NCBI GenBank assembly: GCA_029891345.1
Contig: CM057009.1
Coordinates: forward strand, 303,863,166-303,927,165
Reading direction: 5' to 3'
DNA length: 64,000 bases
From: Dryococelus australis
Taxonomy: Eukaryota > Arthropoda > Insecta > Phasmatodea > Phasmatidae
The notes beneath the pieces were generated by a model that searched no databases, was not told the origin of the DNA, and saw only the letters and a program-made list of their open reading frames with translations. Every line of letters begins with the position of its first letter. Position 1 is the first letter of the stretch. Position numbers and translations under genes: made by a program. Below are positions 21,289 to 31,879 of this stretch, one piece after another.

Positions 21289-21690
21289 TTGAAGACTTAC
21301 TATCTGTATCACCGTCGACAACAACAAGGCGCTCTGGAGAGTCGCTACATGTTTTACGATATCATTGTTACTACTGTTGAAATACTGTTAGTACGAGACG
21401 TACTGCACGTCGACATGACAGTAGCAATTGCATGTTCAGCCCAGCATAAAAAGTCATTTCACTGTGATAACTGCAATGATGTGTTTACCCGCAGCGATGT
21501 TCTGTATAAACATAACGAGAAGCACAAAGGTAATGTTTGTGGCGAAACATGTGCAAGTATTGCGGTAACACATTTACTCACAGTGCAAGTGCCAAATGTC
21601 ATGAATATAGTAACTATCCATTTGCCATCGTCTACAAGACATAGCAATGTGTTAACAGCACTGCGGTTTATGCGAATTAGTAGTGCTTAA
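21289..21690 (+). pseudogene. C2H2/C2HC zinc-finger protein fragment
   Basis: The first frame contains SFHCDNCNDVFTRSDVLYKH with NEKH, a full finger at about 21452-21515. The second finger, MCKYCGNTFTHSASAKCH, is in the next frame from about 21550, so a base change in length separates them. The style matches the fingers at 6.6-7.0 kb and 12.8 kb. A stop follows near 21640 in the second frame. No promoter block like that at 6.3 kb was seen upstream. It was probably a nucleic-acid-binding protein of the same element family. Confidence 0.55.
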
Positions 21691-22828
21691 ATGCTCACAG
21701 CCGGAATTGTTCTACAAATGGACATATATCAAGTAGTATTATATCAAATCCATAAAATAAAGGCGAAGTATATAAATTACTTCTCATGTAATTTGATCTA
21801 TGCTGGTTCACCCCCATTATACAGACCCGAAACTTTCCCATACATCTAGGAAAAATTTACCAGACTTTGCCTGAAATAGAATTAATATTGTTGTATAGTG
21901 TCAAGTCTCGAATTCAGGCCCCCACGCCTTACCTCACTCTAGAATAAATTTAGTTCTATATATCGACAGTTCATAAACAGTCATAAAATCACATACAAAG
22001 CTAATTGTACATATTCAAAATATACACACATGTAAATTACCCCACAACAATTACATGCACGCATACACGGAAATGCACACACACACATTTCCACTATGTA
22101 TGTACTCTGCTGTTAGAAGAGGCAAAACATAAAGAGCAGAATTTTACCTGGTACAGCTGTTTGAGAAGACCTAGAGACCGCGAGCACATCTCACAGCTTC
22201 CTATGCAAACTCGATGAATGCACAGATCACAATGATCGTCTTGCCTATCCATACATGGTATACATTACCAACCAAAAAAGTAACTCGACACTTGCAAGTA
22301 CACCAACCTTGACAAAATGTAATTACTTACATTTCTACATACGCTTTTGAAATTTACAAGTATTGTAATAACATCACCCTTAAAAAACGTACATATGCTA
22401 TTGAAATGTATAGTAAATAACTCATGAAGTCTGATGGATGCCCCGGAGACAGTGCACCGTCACTGCGAATAATATATCGCAGGTTCGATATTCCTAGAGA
22501 CTCTAATCATTTCACAGTTAAAAAGTCAACATGATACACAATTATAAAACTTCTGTGTTTTCTGCATATTTAAGTATCGAGCATGTCATGTGCAAATCAC
22601 AATGAACTATCCAACAATATATGTTCATCCCAAATGCTTCAGGCAAGCTAGACATATATATATAGGTAACAAATGTGTCACACTGACAATTCGAGACAGG
22701 CAACACGAACCGACAGACAATAGCAGCCAACGAACAGACTATTATAGCGAAATGATATTTTACAATAAATGGATGTCTGAATTTATATACCCTAGAAATT
22801 AAATTATTCATCTGCACCACCGACTGCA

Positions 22829-23053
22829 TTGCCAAAAGCAAGGGTATCTGTAGATTGGCTGCTTACATTATGTCAACATGAAAGTAGTCCTTACGTGTTC
22901 ACCCGCAGTGATAGTCTGAATAGACATAGCAATAAATGCAAAGGCAATATATGTAGTCCATCGGAAAGTGAGTGGAAGTTTTGTAGCATGACATTTTTAC
23001 TTGCGACCTACCAGCAATTTATAAACATGCATAACCGTAGGTACATTTCTTAG
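22829..23053 (+). pseudogene. Degenerate zinc-finger fragment
   Basis: The frame includes CQHESSPYVFTRSDSLNRH with SNKCKGN, which resembles the finger at 21.46 kb (VFTRSD ... H ... KGN), followed by WKFCSMTFLLATYQQF. Cysteine ligands are partly lost. It is probably a second decayed copy of the same gene about 1.4 kb downstream of the first. Confidence 0.4.
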
Positions 23054-23099
23054 ACAATAGGAATTTTTAAGAAGGTAAACAATTAATTTTTTGGTATTT

Positions 23100-23712
23100 A
23101 TTTAAATGCATAATCATATCATACATTCAAACACAATATATGTCGTTCAATATAGTCTCCAACTCTAAATTCATCAATAATCGAATTTAATTTTTCGTCA
23201 TCGATAAAAAGATATCCCCTTCTCTGCAATGGAACCAACACCTATAGTCTGACAACTAGGGCATTGGGGTCTTCAGAAAATAATCTACTAGACTTCACGT
23301 CACTCTTCGCAGAAGGTTTGCGATACATGTTTGCAACTATGTTCTTCTGCAATGGATAGGTTGTGAGATACTTCTGGACTGGAGTACTAGATTCGAATCC
23401 ATGTTTCTTCTGTCCCAATTTCAAGTAACTCTTATCTTCAGAAAAACAATTACGTTTCTGCTTTGCAGATGTCACTTCATCATCATGAGTACTGAGATAC
23501 CTCTGGACAGGAGTACTGGGTTTGAATCCACGTTTCTTACATCCCAACTTCAAGTAACTCTTATTCTCAGCAACATGTTCACGCTTTTGCTTTGCAGATG
23601 TTGGCACTCCAGCAACACCAACAGTCTTGGAGGTCTCATTTTTGTTCTCAGCCTCCTGGGTAGTATCTTCGTTTTTCACTTTGCATGTTGGTTGTGCAGG
23701 GCTGTTGTTCAC
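23100..23712 (-). pseudogene. DPNEL element protein, copy 2, with internal duplication
   Basis: Reading minus, 156 codons are open from 23712 to 23242. They contain an internal duplication of about 42 residues, one copy with SAKQKREHVAENKSYLKLG and the other with SAKQKRNCFSEDKSYLKLG, both continuing to 'STPVQ(R/K)YL'. The frame ends with SEDPNALVVRL and a stop. The same frame then goes on with KLNSIIDEFRVGDYIERHIL to about 23100. That tail aligns with the DPNEL ... IIEEL ... YI C-terminal domain at 15.0 kb and 26.1 kb. A single stop therefore cuts the last 50 or so residues. The upstream part, a Lys/Ser/Pro-rich repeat, differs from copy 1. Function unknown. Confidence 0.55.
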
Positions 23713-23789
23713 AACTTCTGTCGATCGAGCGACAAAGTTTTCACTGCTACATACCGCTGCAAACAGAAATAAAATTTAAAGGAAACTAC

Positions 23790-24192
23790 TTACAATACCA
23801 ACCAACATATATTGCACATGGGTCGGACGTTATACGTCGCTTCAGTTGATGCTAATCAAGACCAGGCAGCCCTTACTAGTCAGGAAGAATAGCAAACGAC
23901 TTCTTTACAAACAGAGTGAAACGAAACCATCATTTTTAGAGTACAGACAACACTCGCAACACTAGCAGCAGAACACATCCGGCATGGTCGACTTTGAGCA
24001 ATCAAGTAACATCTTGGGTATCTGTAAGGCAGCCCAGGCATCGTGCAGTTCTCGCCAAGTCGAAGGGATGGTTCAGGACACTAGATGAGAAAGAGAGAGA
24101 GAGAGAGAGAGAGAGATGCGCCAGGCACCATCCAAGTTACACAAGCACTTAGCTTTACAAGAGCAATTCGGTTATATAGTACAAGCTAACTA

Positions 24193-24230
<38 letters not shown>

Positions 24231-24790
24231 TTATATATATATATATATATACACTTCTTTAACTATATGCAATTTGAATTGCTAAAACTGTGAGCACGTA
24301 CGAAACAATATACATTTAAAACATTAGTCATGCAAGAGAGACGACACTGCTACGTGCTGATGCAAACAGATGTAAAAAAAATATAGTGGAAAATAGTTGT
24401 AGCCACTTACTAACCATTGCAATTTCATATTACACAAGCGTCAGGTGTTGTACGCTGTGTTTAAAGATGCTAGACAAGTCCAGGTCGTTGTTGGTCAGTA
24501 CAACAGAATAGCAAATGCCTTCTGTACGAACTGAGTGAAACACAACCATCAAATTCAGAGTACCGTCGATACTCGCAACATTAGCAGCAGAACGCATCCG
24601 ACCAACATTGTGCGATCAACTAATATCTTGAGATTCTGTAACACAGCCAAGGCGGCCGACCAAGTCTCGCCAAGTCGAAAGGGTGGTACATACACTAGTC
24701 GAGAGTCGAGTCAGGCTCTAGTGTGGCAGACCAGACGAGTCACTCATGCACTTACTTTTTCGAAAGGAATTTAGTTATACAAAGTAAGGT
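23790..24790. repeat. Long repeat units, copies 3 and 4, with TA and GA microsatellites
   Basis: Both copies share the CTCGCAACA(C/T)TAGCAGCAGAA, 'CTCGCCAAGTCGAA' and flanking phrases of the 19.6-20.8 kb units, in the same orientation. (GA)n lies at 24091-24116 and (TA)n at 24196-24252. These pairs bracket the zinc-finger and DPNEL fragments of 21.3-23.7 kb. Confidence 0.65.
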
Positions 24791-25481
24791 AAAGTGATAT
24801 TTAATTTTTTGAATACTATATAAATGTACTTATTTGTAAGGTAGAGGAAAAACATTAAGTTATCGCGTTGTCCTAATTGAGACTTTCACTGTTCGCATGT
24901 TAAGGTAGATTGCTTCATGTTCATGGAACAACCAGTGTCACGTCGACAATCATTAACTATTAAAAAATGACTTCTTGCAGAAACAGCACAAATGGCTTTC
25001 TGAAATATTTTCCATCTCCGCTCGAGATGATGTTCTCTCTTCGAAATTCGAATAACAACAAAGACAATTTCACCAGTTTCACAATATGTACATGTTTTCA
25101 TATCTCGTCTGTGGGATTTAAGCTTTTTTACATACATTCTGTAAACATAAATTGCACTAACGATTACAACTAGCTACCATAACCTCGACCATGGATGATG
25201 TCATGCGACCTTTACCTTGGTCGATGTCATTGGAACACTCTGAGAAAATCCATTTACCTCGCTCACATCAGCAGGAACCATGACAACAGGCAACCATGGC
25301 CTTAACCTTGGATGAATTCATGTGACATTGACATTTGACCCCCATCTCGAACAAAATCCACCAATTTAAAAAAAAAGAATCACAATTTGTTTAGAAACTT
25401 TTAAAATCATAGAATTTCTTTTTTTTTTTAGAAACATCTAAAATCGCAGAAAAAATAATAAGACCTTGGCTTCGTCTTCGT

Positions 25482-26165
25482 TTGCATGAGAGAACGGCCT
25501 TTAAGAAGAGCCTTTTTCACGTGATGAAGCATTACGACATTGGTCCCATGCAGTTCGTGCAAGGTGATACATTAAAAGAACATATTGATATCGGCAAGGA
25601 TTCATCTACTGAGAGTCAGCAAGTGTTGCCGGCAGTACATCTTGCTGCATCAATGAGCACCGATTCGACAGATGATTATGACGAGTTAGTTAATGCTTAA
25701 CATGGAATGAGTGCATTAGAGTCGGATTACACAAAATATACATTTGCAAGATGTTCGTGTGAAGTTGACGAACCTTAAAATAAACGGTCGTCGACTCCAA
25801 ATAATGATGAGCATACAACCCATGCTACAAAGAAAAGTTAATATAATGTGTATGAAACAGGAAGTGAAGACGATCATGAAGCCAGCATAGATGAAAATTA
25901 ACATGAAGACTGTGATAATGTTGAAGACAATGATGGCGATTCACTCGATTTACTGACATGCTCCTCCAACACATTTGCTGCAACGAGCGAAATGGCGAAG
26001 GCAGGAGACTCTGAGAATACTGACGACATTTTTACCGAAGACCCGAATGAACTTGTTGGTAGACTTGCATATTTCATTGGCCTTCACAAACGTGAGTATG
26101 ACTTGCACATTGTTGAGATATCTTCAATCATTAATAAACTGAAGAAATGGGGCTACATCGAATGA
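25482..26165 (+). pseudogene. DPNEL element protein, copy 3, broken by stops
   Basis: One plus frame runs from about 25482 to TGA at 26163, with stops near 25698, 25777, 25839 and 25900. The N-terminal part has KKSLFHVMKHYDIGPMQF. The middle is very acidic (DNVEDNDGDSLDLL). The end has DIFTEDPNELVGRLAYFI and IVEISSIINKLKKWGYIE, the same C-terminal domain as at 15.0 kb. AATAAT-rich sequence follows. It is a third paralogue within 11 kb and is not an exact duplicate of the others. Confidence 0.5.
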
Positions 26166-26469
26166 TTGATGTGCTGCTTTCTTCTGAAATTCTAATTACT
26201 AATAATAATAATTTATTATTACAAAATAATGTTGTTTTATTTATGTATTTGTGTCGTATCCTTTTATCCCTCACAACTTTAAAGTGGTGATATGAACACC
26301 TGACTATTAATGGAAATATCTGCATATAGAGTGATAATAAATACTTTAGTATAAAATGCATGGCTAGTTAATTGCATACAAAACATTAATTCTGTCGTAC
26401 TATACAAAGTTTGGAGACAGTTCACGAATCTTTTCTTTTAATATGCATGGATAGAGACAGCCGATAAAT

Positions 26470-26830
26470 CTATGGACTGATGATTAGTGGATGAATGGCT
26501 AAATACTGGATGGAAAGTTTGCTGATGAGGAGGAAGATTGCTATAAATTGATGGAAAGATAGCTAAAGATTGATGGAAAGATTACTCAGGGGGAGGACTG
26601 ATAAAGATTGAAGAAAAAATTTCTGAGGAGGATGATTGCTAAAGATTGATTCAAAGACTTTTTATGAGAAGGAGGATTTATAAATATTGACGGAAATTTT
26701 GCTAAAGATTGATAGAACTTTTGCTGAGGGGGAGGTGTATTGCTAAATATTGATGGAAGGATTGCTAAATATTTATGTGACGATTGGGAAAGATATATTA
26801 AAAGATAGTGAAAAAATGATGAAAAAATTT
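26470..26830. repeat. Minisatellite, about 30-45 bp unit
   Basis: Variants of TTGCTAAAGATTGATGGAAA and GATTGCTGAGGGGGAGGA alternate through the stretch. Confidence 0.7.
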
Positions 26831-27599
26831 AAATATTGAAATTTGGGGTGCTGATTGTAAATCTGATTATGGAACTTATTACGGTGCTGATTGCGATTAC
26901 GGAGATAACTGCAAAATATAGATGGAAAATTGGGTTTGGCTGTGTTGGGGACACGGCCGTTTGTTTTGCGCGAATACGTATAAGTTGACGCGCCCCGACG
27001 CCTTGATATTTATTTAACGTTCCCGGCACCACTTCACTCAATCATATGGAGTTTTATGGGTATCACTGGATTTCTTTTGAGATGCTCTTTCCAACCGTAT
27101 ACGATTTCTGTATTTCAACTTGGATCTTTGACGAGTATAGGCCGAAATTGTGTTAAGTTTTCTTAATTTTTGACATTAAACACATACAATTTCACCATAA
27201 CCACGCCACACAAATGTTTTTATACACTCGATTGATCTTGAAGAGAGCTGTCAATTGAAACCTAAACGAGCTTCGTTGCCTCTCCTATTAAAACGTTAAA
27301 CTACACAGAAATTATGAGACATGGAGAAACTAATTCAAAATTGCGCCACTCTCCCCCCCCCTCCCGCGCACTATGCTTTGTAGTAATCACTCAACGTAAC
27401 ATATTTTTTGATCCTTTGGCAATCGAGTGGTGTAATTGACTTTTGAATGTAGATGATATATTCCGAGCTGCAATGCCAAATTGTATTCCCTGATTTATCG
27501 TTGGATTTTCTGGATTGCCTACCATTATGGTTGCAAATTTAAAGACGTATTCGCATCAAAAATTGATGAAAATACAAGTCTTTCATGAAATTTTTTATA

Positions 27600-28560
27600 T
27601 TTTTAATATATTATTTGGATTTTTTGGGAGTTAAGGTTAGGTTCAAAGGTCAAAGGTCACCGGTCACCGACATATATGATGGCGGTGGTAGTACTCAATA
27701 ACATAATATGCTCGCTGACAATTTATTCATTTTGTTTTACAATTTTTCTGGAATTTATTGTTTTAAGGTCATCCAAGATCATGGTTATATTGAAAGGTCA
27801 TGGGTCACCTGGATCCTAGATGGCAGTTGAGCGATGTAATAACTTGGTGGCTTGCGGTTCCAGTCCCTCGTCCCCTCTAAGACGGAACATTAAAAAAATT
27901 TATTTTAAAGTATTTAAAATACATTTTCAATCATTTTACACAAATATTTGGGAACTTTTTGTATTTTTTGAAATTTTAATGAAGTTTTGGTTTTAAGGTC
28001 AGTCAATGTCAAGGGGTCAAGATCAAGGTCACCTGGGCCAACGTGGTGGTTGGGTTATGTCATAAAATGATGGATGGTGGGATCCAGTCCCTCGTTACCT
28101 CTGAGCTCAAACATAAAAAAAATTAATTTAATATTTTTTTAATACATGAAATACATGTTTTAATCATTTTTATTATTTGGTAATTTTCTGGATTTTTAAA
28201 GACATTTTAGGTTCAAGGTCATTAGGCCAAGATCAAGGTCACTTGCATCCAATATGATGGAAAAATGAGGGACAGAACCAAGATGTCTGATGGTTAAGTC
28301 TGACTCCGATCCTGGATCCTGTGAATCGATTTGGCATACCCTATGCCTATAAAACCAATACGGCCACTACTGCTCTGCCGGCCCTCAGCAAGCCCCTCAA
28401 AGTACTCAAACGGCTCGTAAATCGCCTTTCAGGGCTTCTTTTTGCCGCTGGGAGGCTCCGTGCTTTTTTGAGGGAAAATTGGGAAACTTTTAAGAAAATA
28501 TTTGAAATTTTTAAGGAAAAAGGGAATTTCATAATGCCAGTGGTCGGCGCCTAGCTACTA
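27600..28560. repeat. AAGGTCA/ATGGCGG repeat arm ending in an element terminus
   Basis: Three or four units of about 170-210 bp each contain one or more AAGGTCA or CAAGGTCA half sites, a (C/T)ATGATGGCGG or similar phrase and an AT-rich spacer. TCAAAGGTCAAAGGTCACC at 27640-27659 is a direct repeat with one-base spacing. The G/A-only tract GGAAAAAGGGAATTTC near 28510 matches other element ends. Confidence 0.6.
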
Positions 28561-29800
28561 CTCCCCATTGCCTTGACTCAAACTTCCCTTTTATATACTA
28601 CTCACTTTTTCCATAGTGTCACGCTTTCATTTTATTTAAGGCTCTATCTCTAAATACATGTTGAATTTAAATTACCAGTCAAATAGACAAACACTCAGAG
28701 TAAAATGCACAGTTGCTGAATATCCTCGCATGTGTACTGCAGATGGTGAAGTTAGCATAGTTTGCTCCTTTTTATTATTAACATTGGCAGTGTTTAGCAT
28801 GTTTTGCTTCGATAAGATAGCACATATATAGTTAATTTATTAATCAAAATAATCGCAATGCATAAATATGTTAAAAGTGTTGAGTAATTTCAAACCAAAC
28901 TCAGACGAAAAATTCAAAATTTGGTACACCTCCAACTTAACTAGTGACGTAATTTCATTTGTAACTTCAGTGCGAGGAAAAATGGCAGTTCCTCTTATCA
29001 TTTGCACGAAATAAGAGCAGTGAGCAGTGATTTGGATCAGCTTTACACGTGTTTGATCCACTGAATGCGGCCGTTCTGCTGATGTTAAGACAGTTGTTCA
29101 TTTGTGGGTCGCCGCTTAGCCAAAACCGTTTTATAGTGAGGAAATATGAAAGCTTGTTGACATATGAATATGTATCCAAAAACAAAGATATTATGTCAAA
29201 AAATTATGTGTTTGTCTTTTCTACATGCCGATTAAAATAAACTCTACATTCAGAGTAAGTTTAATTTTTGACTCGACCTCACACAGTATATTAATTTACA
29301 GTCACTGAATAGTATTTATCTTCCATTGTTTATATATATAAGGCAATACAAAGTTTAAAAATACCCTGAATTTCAGACATTTTTTTTTACAAAATTTTGT
29401 ATCGACCATTTTAAATTTGATGGTGGTAATTTTTATCTTGTTCAAGCTCATATTACTTTTGAATTCAAGAGCATTATTTGACTTTGTTTGGAATAATGGA
29501 ATAATAAGTTTATTAATCATACGAAAAGTAAATAAATAATAAATTAAAAATTAATTTTTAATATTTAAAGATAAAATAATAGTAGGAATGTTAAATATTA
29601 AAAATAAACACGTCACCAAAAATTTGGAATGTACATACAGAATGCAATAAAGTATATAATATACATAAAAGAAAGCATAGTACCGATATAAAACGTGAAC
29701 TTCAAAGTGTTTCTTACAGAAAATCATTTTCCAATATCACAGACAAATAAACGCGAAAGAACAACAAAATTAAGTAATTGTGTCACTGACCAGGATGGGT
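28560..29800. other. No gene recognised
   Basis: This is AT-rich sequence with short open frames only. I see no repeat or splice-flanked coding stretch. Confidence 0.5.
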
Positions 29801-29821
29801 TTTTTTTCTTCTCGCTGCAGC

Positions 29822-30060
29822 TTAGTACTGTGCATGACCTCCATATGCATTGTACAGGTCCCTAACACGCCATGGCATGCTTGTAATCAATGTGTTGATG
29901 TCATCTCCCAGACGAAGTTCCCATTTCATCTGGGTAGTCCTTACGAGATCTGGAAGTGTTTCTGGGGTTTTGTGGACGGCTATAAACTGCTGTTTTCATC
30001 TTTTCCCAGGCATGTTCAAAGCACCAATGCGCTCTCTGTTGATCACAAAATAACTACATA
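29822..30060 (-). pseudogene. C-terminal end of a Tc1/mariner-like transposase
   Basis: Reading minus, CFEHAWEKMKTAVYSRPQNP is followed, one base out of frame, by DLVRTTQMKWELRLGDDI and TLITSMPWRVRDLYNAYGGH, ending AQY and a stop at 29822. 'EHAWE-MK' is the end of the DDE region of Tc1-like transposases and the 'W ... I ... LI-SMP-R' tail is typical. The catalytic part and the inverted repeats are missing: upstream on this strand is a simple repeat. It is a truncated, frameshifted copy. Confidence 0.65.
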
Positions 30061-30119
30061 ACTCCTACCACACAAACTACTTTTTATGAGGTGTATACTT
30101 TATATTATAAACTCTCCCA

Positions 30120-30450
30120 TAATTTTAGTAATTAGTGATAAATGTTGGGGACTGAATATTTAGAAAGGAAAATTTGGGTTAGAAAATTTGGGACGAAATA
30201 TTTGGATGGAAAATTTTGGGTGAAAGTTTTTGGTTGGAAAATTGGAATTAAAAGATAGAGAAAAAATTTTCAGTTAAAAATTTTGGAATGGAGTAATTGT
30301 GTTATAAAATTCTTGAAAGGAAAGTTAGGATGAAAAACTTTTTATACATGTTGGAACATTATGTTTTACGTGTCATATTCTGCACTATAGAAAGTTTTGG
30401 ATAACAATTTTGGGACAGAAATTTTAGTTGGAAAATTTTATATGGAGAAT
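30120..30450. repeat. Minisatellite of GGAAAATTTTGGG-like units
   Basis: Units of about 16-24 bases, such as GAAAATTTGGGTTGGAAAAT variants, recur with much drift. Confidence 0.7.
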
Positions 30451-30459
30451 TTCGACACC

Positions 30460-31810
30460 TGCACTACAAATGGCGTGGTGTGCGAGCGCAGTAAGTGCCT
30501 CCTTCCAGCCATAAAAGTTTGTTAACTCGCACGTGATTGAACAATACCTGCTGGACGCCACCCGTCGATCAATAAAATATCACGCTTTGCATCTTTCGTT
30601 ACCTACTTGCACTTAATTAACAACAATAAAGGATCAATTAAATATATTCGATGATATCGTTTAAAACGACGAATATGTTTTTTTTTGTATTAGCACAAAA
30701 AGTAAAAGTGGAAATTAAAACAAAATCGGACTTCTGGTGCTTTAATTTAGTCGCTCTGTTTGTGTTATGGCGTTGGTAGTTCGACAGTATATGCAAATAA
30801 AAATATTAATAATAAATTCGGCACCTTTTGTGCTAATACTGAGTCGCATAGAGCGATGGAAAACTGTGGAACTATTCGTCTGAGTAAACATCAAACTTAA
30901 CGTAGCCTACTAATGGAGTCTTTTTTGGCAGCACCACAGCGAATGTGTCAGCATTACCGGCACGTTGTTACTGGAACAAGCTTAAGTGTTTAACAACTTT
31001 CTGAAAATGCCAATCAATGTCAATATTCTCAAATGTGGCTGTACACATTTGAACAAAGTCGTGGTATTTCAACATACAAGCTGAAACAGCGAAGCAACTT
31101 AAAAGCTCATTGGTGACTTTGTAAAATTAGTTTCCGGTGAAAATATCACTCCTGATCAAGCCAACACTGCAGAGGAATTAGCACTGTACTGAAATTACAT
31201 GAGACAGTACAGTCTGTGTACCGACTAACAAGAGCATTGCTTGATGATAATTTGTAAAACCATACCACTGTGCTGGGTTGTTCCAATGCAGGTGTAATAC
31301 ACAAAGCTCTTGTTATTTATTAGCAAAACGTTTTAATCTAACGGCACTTAACAATGTTAAATGTATGTTTGTTGGGTACAAAATAAGCGGAAATAGTCGT
31401 TATCACATTGGTGTGTTTATAATTTTTATATCTGTAACATTACATATTGAACCGTTAATGTTGCCAACTACATATGCTAGTATTCCATAAAATGTATAAG
31501 TCCTGTAAATAAATAACTTTCTGTGTAGGGTTTTACATCTCACTGGGCTGAGTAGCCATAAATCAAGGAAGCCACAGGCGTGACCAGTCACAGCGGATTC
31601 ATGAGTCTGTAGGCGTGTTCAACTGGCATTGCTCCCTGCTCTGGATGGGAATTCGAGATTTTCAAAGGAGCATAAAGTAGCATAAATAGCGGTTGTTATC
31701 TATAAACAGAAAAAGGCAAAGAGCAAAACATAAGTGTGATATTTTCAGTATGGTTCAAAGGCTAGAGGTTAGAAATATTGTGAGTAATACCTGTCAAGAA
31801 GCTAAAGAAT

Positions 31811-31879
<69 letters not shown>

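Noticed and set aside
22440..22500. tRNA-like segment with GCAGGTTCGATATTCC
   Set aside because: It has a box B-like word, but no box A at a workable distance and no cloverleaf could be drawn.
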